NCBI GenBank assembly: GCA_964580995.1 | Contig: CAZOMV010000009.1 | Location: forward strand, 1 to 64,000 | Reading direction: 5' to 3' | Origin: JAKJEP01 sp964580995 | GTDB taxonomy: Bacteria > Planctomycetota > Phycisphaerae > Sedimentisphaerales > SM23-30 | DNA: 64,000 bases | In this document: positions 14,846-24,348 of the stretch, one piece after another | How the letters are laid out: the number at the start of each line of letters is the position of its first letter | Numbering within the stretch: the stretch's first letter is position 1 | Program-made: the position numbers and the translations under genes | Notes under the pieces: generated by a model | The model's input: the letters and a program-made list of their open reading frames with translations, nothing else | Databases searched by the model: none | What the model was told of the DNA's origin: nothing

Positions 14846-16591
14846 TCAGCTTTCCTGTTCTTTGAGGATGTCGTTCAACTGGGATTGTTTCTTCTTGTAT
14901 CCTTCGGGCCAGGAACGGGAATCCACACCCAGCCTCTTGATCGTACCTTCCTCATCCCGGTAGATAATATCCATCGTAGCGATGGACCGGTAGGTCTTGC
15001 CGGTTTTATACCAGTAATTCACTTCGGGCACTATATCCAAAACCGTCACATGGGTGGTATAGTCAACCGCCAGTTCTTCCTCGGAATCTTTCGGTCCCGT
15101 TTTGATTTTTTCCGGCTTACCAATGATATCCCCCGGTGCGACATTGTACACCTGCTTATACCAAAGGCCATCCTCGCGACGGAATACATCTACAGGAATG
15201 GACCGTTGGGCCGTCGCTCGGCCAGGTTTCGGGAAAAACAAAATCCGTTCGGGGACATTCACCAGGGTTTCCGGATTTTTCCAGTCCGACCAGAGTACGA
15301 CCTGCTTTTTCAGGTCCTTCTGCTCTTCACTAAACCAGTTGTGCCCGGCAATCGGATTAAAGAAGCCCACTCGTATCCGATACCGGTAGATGCCGCCGGG
15401 CTTGACCTGATCATCATGGGCCCAAAGAGTAATCTCATCGGCATCCAGCGGCATATCTGCTTTTTCCCGGCCCAAACCCGGAATGACGGGCTGATTGGCG
15501 GATTTGCGGTCCGGTTTTTCATTTCCTTTCGGCAAACCTAAACCCGGCATCATTCCCATCTTCATTAATAGATCCATCGGATTAGCCCCACCCCCCCCAG
15601 GAGTCTGCGAGCCGGATTTCCTTTTTACGGTTTTGGTCTTTTGGCCGGTTTGCCCCTCTGCTCTTTTCGTTTTTTTCTCCGCCTTCTTTTCCGCGGCGGC
15701 AGTCTTTTCCTGCTCTTTCTTTTCGGTAGGAGACAGCCAGTCCCCGTCTTCCAAATCATAGGGCAAGGGCTGCAAAATCATCATTTGCCGATGGGCCGGC
15801 TGATTCACGGCGATCAGCACATCCGTTTCCGCCGGGGAAATATCCGGATAGGTCTCATTGCTGATTTCGCTGGAGGCCAAATCATCGACCGGCAGCCGGG
15901 CAACCTTTTCGTACTCGCCCCAGTTGCCATCCGGCAGCAAACGCGAACGCTGAAGCTCGACGGCAGCCGCCACCGGCTGAGATCGTTCCAATCGCTGCTT
16001 GGCGGGAAGCTGATCGCCGGCAAAACTATTCTGGAATCGCTGCCGCAATTCGGCCAGCGGATAGACCGCCTCGACGGTTACAAAATCAATATCTTTCAGC
16101 ACCAGTTCGATTTCATCCGGATTGGCAGGGGTACTCGTTGTGCCGGGAGCGGGTTCCTGGGGAACATACGCCATGGCCCGGGTGAAATCGACCGAGAAAC
16201 TTTTCAGGGGCAGGATTTCCGGGACCTGATAGATTCGATCGGGGTCATCCAGGACATCGTGACCGGTGGGATAAGGGGGAAACAAAAGAATCCGGTCGGT
16301 ATTTTGCACCACCAAAATGCTTCTATCGTTTATAAAGGAGGGTGCCTGGGGAACATACGGTTCCGGCGGATTGGAATCATTCAACTTAGTCTTTTCCACA
16401 ATACGCCGCGCCTCATCGGCTGCCTGTTTTGTCGCCTGGGAAGCGGGAAGGACGCTGTCTTTGTATTCCACCCCGGCCGGCTTAATCCAGTAAACCGCAA
16501 CCACCAGAATGCAAACCACCAGAGAAACGCCCATCAATAATTTTTCCAGATGCGCCTCCCAAAAACTCATGCTCTGTTTCTTTTTAGCCAT
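14846..16591 (-). CDS. Inner-membrane protein of the pilus-type operon
   Basis: 581 residues with one N-terminal membrane helix (about 19-37) and a large periplasmic part. A Lys/Glu-rich charged stretch (about 290-328) precedes a Gly-rich segment and the motif NPMDLLMK (337-344). The same motif occurs in the PilM-PilN fusion encoded two genes upstream. The C-terminal part (about 390-575) has beta-rich sequence with YRYRIRVGFFNP and VTVLDIVPEVNYWYKTG. It occupies the position of a PilP-like or assembly-platform protein, but I see no direct PilP similarity. Last gene of the operon after a gap of about 80 bases. Confidence 0.6.
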   Translation of the reverse strand: MAKKKQSMSFWEAHLEKLLMGVSLVVCILVVAVYWIKPAGVEYKDSVLPASQATKQAADEARRIVEKTKLNDSNPPEPYVPQAPSFINDRSILVVQNTDRILLFPPYPTGHDVLDDPDRIYQVPEILPLKSFSVDFTRAMAYVPQEPAPGTTSTPANPDEIELVLKDIDFVTVEAVYPLAELRQRFQNSFAGDQLPAKQRLERSQPVAAAVELQRSRLLPDGNWGEYEKVARLPVDDLASSEISNETYPDISPAETDVLIAVNQPAHRQMMILQPLPYDLEDGDWLSPTEKKEQEKTAAAEKKAEKKTKRAEGQTGQKTKTVKRKSGSQTPGGGGANPMDLLMKMGMMPGLGLPKGNEKPDRKSANQPVIPGLGREKADMPLDADEITLWAHDDQVKPGGIYRYRIRVGFFNPIAGHNWFSEEQKDLKKQVVLWSDWKNPETLVNVPERILFFPKPGRATAQRSIPVDVFRREDGLWYKQVYNVAPGDIIGKPEKIKTGPKDSEEELAVDYTTHVTVLDIVPEVNYWYKTGKTYRSIATMDIIYRDEEGTIKRLGVDSRSWPEGYKKKQSQLNDILKEQES

Positions 16592-16674
16592 TTATCAATT
16601 CCTTTTGGCTGATCGCTTGTTCGACAAAATTCAACCTGTCTACAAATTTCTGACCGCAGTACTTTCCGTATTCT

Positions 16675-18003
16675 TTAATTGCTGTCTTCCATCTTTTGTC
16701 CCGATTCACCCTCAAAGACCTCTTTTACGGGGCCGGGCATCAGGTCCTGATAACCGCTCTTAAAAAAGCAATATTCACAGACCAGGCGCAATGCGGTAAT
16801 GGCCCCGGAGCCGTAATAATAACCTCCCTCCATCTCCGTTTCCAAATTGAGGGGGGCCATATGCAATTGCAGAATCGTAATCTGGTCCCGCAAATTCTGC
16901 GCCTGGCCGCCCGAATCAAGGGAAAATTTCTTGCTCTGCAACGCCGACATGAAATCCTGGATACGGGTGGAATCGACCACCACGGCCACCTCAAACTGGA
17001 CTACATCGATCAGGTCATTACTTACATGCCCGGTCCAGGGTTCGATGATGACCCCCTGAAGATTCTGTTGTTCCTCACCCTGCGCGCTGCCGGTATTGGC
17101 TTTAATGACATACCCCGGAAGAATATTGACGCTGGCAGGATCCCGACGGGAAGCCACTCCTTGTTGTGAGCCATAGGATGCAGATCTGGCCACACCCATA
17201 CCGGCCGCCCCATCGGCTTTCACCCCGTTGCCGTTAAACGAAATCTCAATCAATCGCTTGACCGGCGAGTCGGGAACCCTCTGGGACTGGCCGTTCACCT
17301 CTTTGATGGCCAGGATAACATCTTCCTGGATCCAGGCCGCCAGTTGGGTGTACCAACTGGATTCCTGCATTTCCTTTTTATCCCCGCCGTTCCAGTTGGA
17401 CCAATATTCATACCCGCAAAAACTATCAGAATTGGCATAAACACCGATGCTATTGGCCCGCTCCCGACGAAAATTAGCCAGCAGATTATCCACCTGGGAC
17501 TGCGAACTGCCGCCGCGCAGGGCCCCTATATCCTGCATGCTTCCATCAGAAGCATTTTGGGTACTTTCCTCATATTCCTTACGGGTTTTTTCCTCATCTT
17601 TTTCACTGGGCTTATCGCCGGCATTGACCTCGGCAAGAAGGGCGTTGATAAAACCGACATATCGCTTACCAAATTCGATATAATACAGTTTGGTATTTTC
17701 CTCTCTCGGCTGAGGAAAAACCTCTTCATAAAGCAAAGCCCGGCGTGTGGTCTGCTGAGCCAGCGTAAGTACCATCTCTTTATCCTGCTGCGCCAGATCC
17801 GCATTATTCTTCAATTGAGCTAACACATTTGCAGCGATAACCTGATTTCGCAGGGAATCCACGCTTTTGCATTGCTGAGCCAGCGCCGCCAACGCTTTTT
17901 GATTGCCGGAGGCTTTCCATGCCCCCCAGGCAAAGGCACCCAAACCAAGAACCACAATTGCCAGGCACGATATAAGGAATAACCTTTTTTTAATAAAATT
18001 CAT
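16675..18003 (-). CDS. PilO-like pilus assembly platform protein
   Basis: 442 residues: a single N-terminal membrane helix (about 7-27), a coiled-coil-like region (about 30-95), a variable Ser/Glu-rich middle and a C-terminal alpha/beta domain (about 310-410: VVQFEVAVVVDSTRIQDFM, ITILQLHMAPLN). This layout, and the place next to PilM-PilN, fits a PilO/GspM-type platform component that links the inner membrane to the pilus or secretion machinery. Similarity at sequence level is faint, and the protein is twice the normal PilO length. Confidence 0.55.
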   Translation of the reverse strand: MNFIKKRLFLISCLAIVVLGLGAFAWGAWKASGNQKALAALAQQCKSVDSLRNQVIAANVLAQLKNNADLAQQDKEMVLTLAQQTTRRALLYEEVFPQPREENTKLYYIEFGKRYVGFINALLAEVNAGDKPSEKDEEKTRKEYEESTQNASDGSMQDIGALRGGSSQSQVDNLLANFRRERANSIGVYANSDSFCGYEYWSNWNGGDKKEMQESSWYTQLAAWIQEDVILAIKEVNGQSQRVPDSPVKRLIEISFNGNGVKADGAAGMGVARSASYGSQQGVASRRDPASVNILPGYVIKANTGSAQGEEQQNLQGVIIEPWTGHVSNDLIDVVQFEVAVVVDSTRIQDFMSALQSKKFSLDSGGQAQNLRDQITILQLHMAPLNLETEMEGGYYYGSGAITALRLVCEYCFFKSGYQDLMPGPVKEVFEGESGQKMEDSN

Positions 18004-18061
18004 TTTGATTTCCGCTTATCTACAGGTACTACTAACTTTCATTCCACTCTCGCAAACTACG

Positions 18062-20515
18062 TTACTTTTTATCTGGATCCACATCGTTCTCTTTCATTTT
18101 CACCTTAAACTTCAGACGGAACCAGTAATCATGATGTTCAATAATCGGTTTGCCCTGCGAGTCATACATAATCTCCCCCTCTTCATTGCGCTTATATATG
18201 CCACTGATCGACTCCAGGGTAAATGAATCCAGATAGACCGGCAGGGAACCATCTTTGTGTATGGTCCCCGTAGTACCGCTTGTTTTGCCAAACATCTGTG
18301 CATAAGCCGCCATGGGATCGGCTGCTTTTGCCGGTTTCGTCGCCGCGGTCTCCCTGCCGGCGTTAGACTCTTCCTCTTTCTTCAGAATCCCAATCCCCTG
18401 CGGCTGACCGGCGGGCAGATCACCGCTAATCCAGTTACTCTGGGTCTGGTCGAAATAGTCGGTGAAATTCTCGGCATCGGGCGCTACATAGGTTTCAAAG
18501 GGCAGCGAATCAGCGGCCTTTTCGCTTTCACTCAATGGTTCGACATTCGTGTTTTTTTCGGTTGTTTTCGTATTCGTTTTTAAGGTACTCGCGGATTTCT
18601 TTTCACCCGCGGCCTTCGATTCTTCCTTTTCCGCCAAAATTTCTTCATCGGTCTTGCCCAGATACCGAAGACGCGTGAAAAAACCCCACTTGTCCCGCTG
18701 GGTTCCGACATTGGGAGGATCCAGAAAACTGATATTATCCTTATGCGGGGTACTGCCCTCAATTACCACGACAAACCCTTTAGTCTTTTCCTTGGATTGC
18801 CCATCCTCACCGGTTCCTGTTTTTGGAGAAAAGCCGCCAAAACTTTTTCCGACCCCACCAGCCCCATAACTTTTCATCAGCAGATCCATCGGATTGGTCC
18901 CGGTGCCCCCTCCTTTTGGCCGGCTGCTTTCCGTGCCCCATTGCTTGGTAATCGTCTCGAAATCCTGGCTCAGATCCTCCGTATAAATCAGCTTGATGTC
19001 ATGGAGAAAAATCTGTTCCCGAAGCGGACGGGGCGTCTCCAATACCGTCTGGCGTTCCCCATTCGCAAAAGCCCGATAAAGTGCGATCTGCGCCGGATCG
19101 GAAGTATTATTTTCATTGGGCAAACATCCGCAAATCGCCTGCAAGAGCAGGGGAACTATGTCCTCCTTTGAATAGACCTGGGCATGTTTGCTGATGTCCT
19201 GCTGGGCATCCTTTATCTTTTTCTCAATCTGCCCCTTATCGGAAGCCAGACCGCTAATTTCTCTCTGCGCGCTATTGATCGCATTCATATTGGCCACAGT
19301 TTCCTGGGACTTAATATCTCCGGCCTGTTGAACCGCCATGAGAAAATAGGTCAGCGAACTGACCAGGAACAGGGCCGCCGCCGCCACAAACCAGTTTCGT
19401 TTGCGTTTCCACTGTCCCTGCCGGGCAATCTCCCGGGGCAGTAAATTGATATCGATTTCCCCCTGGCCGATCCCCTGCAGCGCCAATCCGCAGGCCACCC
19501 CCAGGCTGGGCAGGCACTCGGTCAACTGGGCCACGGAAACATCCGGGGAGAACTTGAGCGATTCAAAACTGTCCAGCCGTTTCACGGGAATGGAAAGACT
19601 CTGCTGCAAGAACTTCACCAGGCCGGGCAGTTTCATCGCATTGCCCAGGGCAATGACTTCCCGAAACTGTACTTCGCGGTTGCCGCTGCTGTAAAAGCCC
19701 AGAGACCGCTGGATTTCCGCCGCCAGGTCGGCAAAAACCGAACGCATAGCCTGGAAGATCTGGCGGGCATATTTGCTGGTATTGGCTGTCCGTTTGATCC
19801 CCTCCGCTTTGGCAAAACTCAGCTTGAAGGCCTTCTGTACCGTCGCGGTAAAGTGATTGCCCCCGATCGGAATGCTGCGCTGCCAGACCTTGACCCCGTC
19901 GGCAATGACCAGATCGGTATTTTCCGCCCCGATATCCAGCGCAATCACCGCCTGCTTTTCCACCGTGGTTTTTAATTTCTTTAAATCATAGCGAAGAAAA
20001 TTATACAACGCCATCGGGGCCATTTGCACCAGCGAAATGGGGCAACTGGCCTGATTGTAGGGCTGCAGCGCCCGCTTGACCAATTCCCGTTTAATCGCGA
20101 ATATCCCCACCTCCATATCCGGGCTGTCCGGGGTTTCAAAAGTCTGCCAATCCCATTCCACATCGTCGATATTAAACGGAATCTGCTGGATCGCCTCATA
20201 GCGAACCAGTTCGTGGATCCGTTTCTTATCCACGGGGGGCAGCTTGATAAATCGCGCAAAACTGTTCTGTCCGGGCACCGAGGCCACAATCGCAGAACCT
20301 GCCACCTCATGGTTATCCAGAAAACTCGACAAGGCCCGGAAAATCAACTCGTTCCGTTCTTCGGGTGTCACCTCGGATTGGGATAGAATTTTCTCATGTT
20401 CGATCACAGCAAAATCCAGAACTTCCACCCCTTCGGGACCCATGGCCAATTTAATCGCCTTGAGAGTACAATTCCCTACATCAATTCCCCATGCGGTTTT
20501 GGCTCTTTTTGCCAT
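18062..20515 (-). CDS. PilM-PilN fusion, type IV pilus-type assembly platform
   Basis: 817 residues. Residues 1-350 are an actin-like PilM ATPase: GIDVGNCTLKAIKL (phosphate 1), ALDIGAENTDLVIADG (phosphate 2) and ALGNAMKLPGL. Then comes the PilN signature INLLP (356-360), normally the start of a separate PilN that binds PilM, followed by a basic stretch, one membrane helix (374-394) and a coiled coil (about 400-450). The remaining 360 residues are periplasmic, include NPMDLLMK (541-548), low-complexity Lys/Glu/Thr segments and a C-terminal beta-rich domain that has no counterpart in PilN. First gene of a three-gene minus-strand operon. The fusion would fix PilM to the membrane at 1:1 stoichiometry. 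Confidence 0.8.
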   Translation of the reverse strand: MAKRAKTAWGIDVGNCTLKAIKLAMGPEGVEVLDFAVIEHEKILSQSEVTPEERNELIFRALSSFLDNHEVAGSAIVASVPGQNSFARFIKLPPVDKKRIHELVRYEAIQQIPFNIDDVEWDWQTFETPDSPDMEVGIFAIKRELVKRALQPYNQASCPISLVQMAPMALYNFLRYDLKKLKTTVEKQAVIALDIGAENTDLVIADGVKVWQRSIPIGGNHFTATVQKAFKLSFAKAEGIKRTANTSKYARQIFQAMRSVFADLAAEIQRSLGFYSSGNREVQFREVIALGNAMKLPGLVKFLQQSLSIPVKRLDSFESLKFSPDVSVAQLTECLPSLGVACGLALQGIGQGEIDINLLPREIARQGQWKRKRNWFVAAAALFLVSSLTYFLMAVQQAGDIKSQETVANMNAINSAQREISGLASDKGQIEKKIKDAQQDISKHAQVYSKEDIVPLLLQAICGCLPNENNTSDPAQIALYRAFANGERQTVLETPRPLREQIFLHDIKLIYTEDLSQDFETITKQWGTESSRPKGGGTGTNPMDLLMKSYGAGGVGKSFGGFSPKTGTGEDGQSKEKTKGFVVVIEGSTPHKDNISFLDPPNVGTQRDKWGFFTRLRYLGKTDEEILAEKEESKAAGEKKSASTLKTNTKTTEKNTNVEPLSESEKAADSLPFETYVAPDAENFTDYFDQTQSNWISGDLPAGQPQGIGILKKEEESNAGRETAATKPAKAADPMAAYAQMFGKTSGTTGTIHKDGSLPVYLDSFTLESISGIYKRNEEGEIMYDSQGKPIIEHHDYWFRLKFKVKMKENDVDPDKK

Positions 20516-20830
20516 CTTTCAAGTTATCCTTCTCATTAAATTCGTAGTTTTGGTTTGAAAACCACATTACCTCTTTATGCTCTTGCCACGGCCTTATAAG
20601 GATTTAGGAGTGACATATTTACAACTTTTTTATAGCAAATGTTTCCGGAATTTTCCAGTCAAATAGAGAAAAAACTATTCGGAACCCTTCAAAAACATAT
20701 CTATTTTATTTACAACTAGTTACGCTTAAACCCGGCGGCGGCTTCCTAATAACCCCTACTCTCTGTATTTTTTCATCACCTGTTAAATTATACACGATAC
20801 AGAGCAAGAATTCCAGAAACCGGAATGAAT
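20516..20830. other. Non-coding region upstream of the pilus-type operon
   Basis: 315 bases with no gene. It should hold the operon promoter, but I see no convincing -35/-10 pair on the minus strand. CTCTGTAT (20761-20768) and ATACAGAG (20797-20804) form an inverted repeat that may lie at the end of the Clp-domain gene transcript. Confidence 0.5.
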
Positions 20831-21289
20831 TTAATGAGGATTTGGATTTTTGTTGGTTTTTTGAGAAATGACTTTCTGGCGAACCGGATCCAAATCAACC
20901 CCCAGTTTACCAAGCGTTTTTTCGGCAACACAGCCTTTTTCACGCAGCAAACCCAGCAAAATATGTTCCGTACATATTTTTGCATTACCCAGGCGTTCCG
21001 ACTCTTCAATCGCATAGGCCATCACCTGCTTAAAATGGGGCGTACCAGGCAGGCGGCCAAATACCCAGTCGCCATCCAAATGATCCCGGGTTTGCCGCGA
21101 AAGTTCCTGCCGCAATGCCTCGGGAGTGATCGAATACTCCTCAAGTATGCCAGCGCCAAGTCCTTTCTTGTGCTTCAAAATCGCCAACAGGATGTGTTCG
21201 GTACCCAGATACTCCCCGTTATCTTCCTGGGCAATTTCGTAAGCAATCTGCAATACTTCTTCCGCTGCGACGGATAAATGCTGATACAT
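20831..21289 (-). CDS. Stand-alone Clp N-domain protein
   Basis: 152 residues made of two Clp-N repeats (LGTEHILLAIL and CTEHILLGLL are the matching helices), as found at the N-terminus of ClpC or ClpB. The AAA+ ATPase domains are absent. Clp N-domains receive substrates or adaptors, so this protein may act as an adaptor or decoy for a ClpCP protease encoded elsewhere. Its start lies three bases after the stop of the PAS-GAF-REC gene, so the two are co-transcribed and probably act together. The end is Asn/Pro-rich and hydrophilic. Confidence 0.85.
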   Translation of the reverse strand: MYQHLSVAAEEVLQIAYEIAQEDNGEYLGTEHILLAILKHKKGLGAGILEEYSITPEALRQELSRQTRDHLDGDWVFGRLPGTPHFKQVMAYAIEESERLGNAKICTEHILLGLLREKGCVAEKTLGKLGVDLDPVRQKVISQKTNKNPNPH

Positions 21290-21292
21290 AAA

Positions 21293-22978
21293 TTATGCTT
21301 TCGATTTACAAATGGCACCGCGCACCTCGGCCATAAGTTGCTCTACTTTAAATGGTTTATATAAAACCGCGGAGAGTCCCTCGCGGTTGGCCCGTACAAT
21401 CGAATGATTCGGATCGTAGCCAAAACCCGTCATCAATATGACCGGGATCGACTGATCCTTTTCCCGCATGGCGGCAAAAATCTCATATCCGGAACCAAAG
21501 GGCAGCTTGATATCGCTGACCACCAGATCGTAGGATCGCTGGCCAATCAGGGTTTTCGCCTGCCGGGCATCCCCGGCGGTATCCACAATGCAACCGTATT
21601 TCTGTAAAACATCGGAAATCGTCTGCCGGATAAATTGTTCATCATCGACCACCAAAACCTGCTTGCTTAACAACTCAGGATCCGTACCTTCCAGGGTAAT
21701 ATGACTGCCAAAGATCCCTTTGGGGCCTTCCTGCACCCCTTTCAGAGCCTTTTTAATGATAACCACTTTATCCATGATCCCCTGCAGACGATGCCGAATG
21801 TCATCGTGACCAATATAATCTTCCAGCAGTTGGGAGGCATCCGTTAAAATATTATTCAGCGGCTCGGACACTTCCCGATTCAAATCCTCTGCCGCCTGCC
21901 CCGTCGTTTTATAATGCTCCACGACCAGCAGATTCAAAATATTCAGAGAGATGGCGATATAACGGCCAAAAATCTCCGCCATCTGGCGATCATCCTCGCC
22001 AAAAGCCGCCTTTTGGGCGCTTTCCACATTCAAAGTGCCAATCACCTGATCATGCAGCCGCAAAGGAATGGTCAGGCTGGATTGTACCCCGTCCAGACCC
22101 GGCAAATAACGGGGATCCGATTGCGGATCGTTGCAAATATAGCTGCGCCCGGTGGCGGCCACATAGCCGGTAATTCCGTTATTTTCAATATTGGCAAATA
22201 CTTGTGTCTCTATATCCCCCTCTAATCCCACCCCAAACAGTACTTCCAACTGATTGTTCTGACGACTCAAAATCCGTACCACAAAATGATCAAAATGCAG
22301 TAATTCCCGGGCGTAACGGATGATTTTATCCTGTAATAAATTAATACGCTCTTCCACCGACAATTTGGAAAATGATTCCGCATCCAAACGTACCAGTTCG
22401 CGGCCCGCCATATCAATGGCATTGATCCGGCGCTGAAGCTGACGGCTGGCGGTCTCCTCCCAGACAACCGTGGCGACCCGGACCAACCCCCCTTTTTCAT
22501 CATACATAGGGGCAATATTCATCTCAAAATATCGATCCTTTTCATCCGTGAGAGAATATTTCCGCGATATTGACTGATTTTTGTCGGTTATTACTCGCTG
22601 GGAAAAATATTCGTAGGCTTGCCGGCTCCTCTGGCAAATCCCCTGTTTGATGGATTCAGAAAATCTTTCCGCCTTCTGGTTGGTCCAGAGTAAGGTACCA
22701 TCTCCGCTAACGATACAGACTCCTTCGCCAATCGTATTCAAAATGGCTACCGCCTGCTGGGATACCGAGGCCCTCTCCAGCGGTAAAAAATCGGCAGTCA
22801 CGGAAAATACCGCATCGAAATCTTCCTGGGCCAGCAAGGCCAGAGCCTCTTCCACCGTCTGGACCGATTTGACTGCAAAGCAATTGTTCACCGCCTCCAG
22901 CAGATCCTTATCTTTCCCCTCACTTCCTCGTAAAACCAAAACTTTGCGTTGTTTTATTTGCCGTTCCATAGATCTCAT
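21293..22978 (-). CDS. PAS-GAF-receiver signalling protein without kinase domain
   Basis: 561 residues. N-terminal segment 1-65 looks like a degenerate receiver domain. A PAS domain (about 70-185: AILNTIGEGVCIVSGDGTLLWTNQ), a GAF domain (about 210-360) and a short helical linker resembling a dimerisation domain follow. No HATPase domain is present. The C-terminal receiver (about 440-558) is complete: VVDDEQ acidic pair, phospho-acceptor aspartate in VSDIKLP, threonine in LMTGFG and lysine in YKPFKV. The protein probably integrates a PAS/GAF ligand with phosphorylation from a kinase elsewhere, and passes the state to the co-transcribed Clp N-domain protein. That last step is inference. Confidence 0.8.
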   Translation of the reverse strand: MRSMERQIKQRKVLVLRGSEGKDKDLLEAVNNCFAVKSVQTVEEALALLAQEDFDAVFSVTADFLPLERASVSQQAVAILNTIGEGVCIVSGDGTLLWTNQKAERFSESIKQGICQRSRQAYEYFSQRVITDKNQSISRKYSLTDEKDRYFEMNIAPMYDEKGGLVRVATVVWEETASRQLQRRINAIDMAGRELVRLDAESFSKLSVEERINLLQDKIIRYARELLHFDHFVVRILSRQNNQLEVLFGVGLEGDIETQVFANIENNGITGYVAATGRSYICNDPQSDPRYLPGLDGVQSSLTIPLRLHDQVIGTLNVESAQKAAFGEDDRQMAEIFGRYIAISLNILNLLVVEHYKTTGQAAEDLNREVSEPLNNILTDASQLLEDYIGHDDIRHRLQGIMDKVVIIKKALKGVQEGPKGIFGSHITLEGTDPELLSKQVLVVDDEQFIRQTISDVLQKYGCIVDTAGDARQAKTLIGQRSYDLVVSDIKLPFGSGYEIFAAMREKDQSIPVILMTGFGYDPNHSIVRANREGLSAVLYKPFKVEQLMAEVRGAICKSKA

Positions 22979-23082
22979 TGTTCTCGCTATTTCTATTCTA
23001 TCTGACCTATTACAAATTATATCTGCCCAACAGGAAAACCACAGCTTTTTCTCTGGGAAAGCACGCTCAAACCAGCAAGTAT

Positions 23083-23113
23083 AAAAAAACCCAACCGATT
23101 CTATCGATTGGGT
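23083..23113 (-). terminator. Rho-independent terminator after the recombinase gene
   Basis: On the minus strand an 11-bp stem ACCCAATCGAT / ATCGGTTGGGT with a three-base loop is followed by seven T. It lies between the recombinase stop and the sensor start. Confidence 0.85.
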
Positions 23114-23201
23114 ACTCTCTGCCTCCCGTTATTTTCCGTTTTGCATCAGAAAAATCAGGTTGGATACCGGTTCTCCCATTAACTCCTTAAATCATTTATT
23201 A

Positions 23202-24206
23202 TCAAATAGTTCCACTGGACCGAGGGTGGGCATCTTCATAAACGCTTTTAATTTTACTGGTGGTTAAATGGGTATAAATCTGGGTGGTACTCAAAGACTG
23301 ATGCCCCAGCAACTCCTGCACCACTCGCAGATCCGCACCATTATTCAGCATATGGGTGGCAAAACTATGCCGCAGGGTATGGGGACTGATTCTCGGATCT
23401 AAACCGGCCTGCAATAAATACTTATCCAATTTCCGGCGAACCGATCGCGTACTCAGCCGCTGGCCATGTTTATTGACAAACAGGGCCTGCTGATCGAAGC
23501 TCTCCTTGCGGACATCTTTATCCCGAAAGGTCAGGTAATGCTGAATGGACTGTAAGGCGCTGGCTCCAATCGGAGAAATTCTCTCCTTCTTCCCCTTGCC
23601 TCGAACGTGGAGAACTTCACCCAGGAAATCCACATCACTGAGATTCAAATCCACCAGCTCACTGACTCGCAAACCGCTGCTATAAAGAGTCTCCATAATC
23701 GCCCGATCCCGGGAACCAAGCATATCGGTGGTCTTGGGACAATTCAAAAGAGTATTGATTTGTTCGGTATCCAGAAAACGGGGCAGCCGTTTTTCCTGCT
23801 TGGGAGTACGAATGGCGGATACCGGGCTGCTTTGGCAATGCCCCCGGCGAACTAAAAATTTATAAAAACTCCGCAGGGTAGCCAGCTTCCGCGCAGAGGT
23901 GGCCTTGGAGTATTGTTTTTCGTTCAAATATGCCAAAAAAGCCCGAATCGTATTCACATCCACCTGCAAAATCAAGGTGGAGGGGTCCGCCGCCACCGCG
24001 GTGGCAGAACCGGAGGAATGATCACCGCCATATCCGGTTTCACCAGCCATAGGCCCGGCCTCTGCCGTTCCTTCCAGATGACCTGTCAGATAATTCTCAA
24101 ATTGCTCCAGGTCGGCTGTATAGCATTTAACCGTATGCGAAGAAAAATGTTTCTCAAAATTGAGATAATCAATAAATTCGCGTATTATAATCGGGTGTTC
24201 TTGCAT
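23202..24206 (-). CDS. Tyrosine recombinase, XerC/XerD type
   Basis: 334 residues. An N-terminal SAM-like core-binding domain (FIDYLNFEKHFSSHTVKCYTADL) and a C-terminal catalytic domain with Arg in SSGLRVSELVDL, Lys in VRGKGKKER, HTLRHSFATHML (His/Arg pair), LGHQSLSTTQIYTH (His and the tyrosine nucleophile). Xer enzymes resolve chromosome dimers at dif together with FtsK. The protein is about 35 residues longer than E. coli XerC because of a Gly/Ala/Ser-rich insertion at about 58-92 inside the core-binding domain. No integrase-type neighbours, att sites or mobile genes are nearby, so a housekeeping role is more likely. Confidence 0.88.
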   Translation of the reverse strand: MQEHPIIIREFIDYLNFEKHFSSHTVKCYTADLEQFENYLTGHLEGTAEAGPMAGETGYGGDHSSGSATAVAADPSTLILQVDVNTIRAFLAYLNEKQYSKATSARKLATLRSFYKFLVRRGHCQSSPVSAIRTPKQEKRLPRFLDTEQINTLLNCPKTTDMLGSRDRAIMETLYSSGLRVSELVDLNLSDVDFLGEVLHVRGKGKKERISPIGASALQSIQHYLTFRDKDVRKESFDQQALFVNKHGQRLSTRSVRRKLDKYLLQAGLDPRISPHTLRHSFATHMLNNGADLRVVQELLGHQSLSTTQIYTHLTTSKIKSVYEDAHPRSSGTI

Positions 24207-24348
24207 GTTTTATCATCTCTCGGCGAAATTCCAACATTTCCACTGCTGACCGCCTTCCCGGCAAATCAGCCTTTTGCAACTCTCTGTCAATCACAAGGGT
24301 CGTTGTGATCTTCAGAGACACGTACCAACAGTATTTTCTCTTACCACT

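Noticed and set aside
23202..24206. Phage or genomic-island integrase
   Set aside because: Sequence motifs fit chromosomal Xer enzymes, and there are no att repeats, tRNA or mobile genes next to it.
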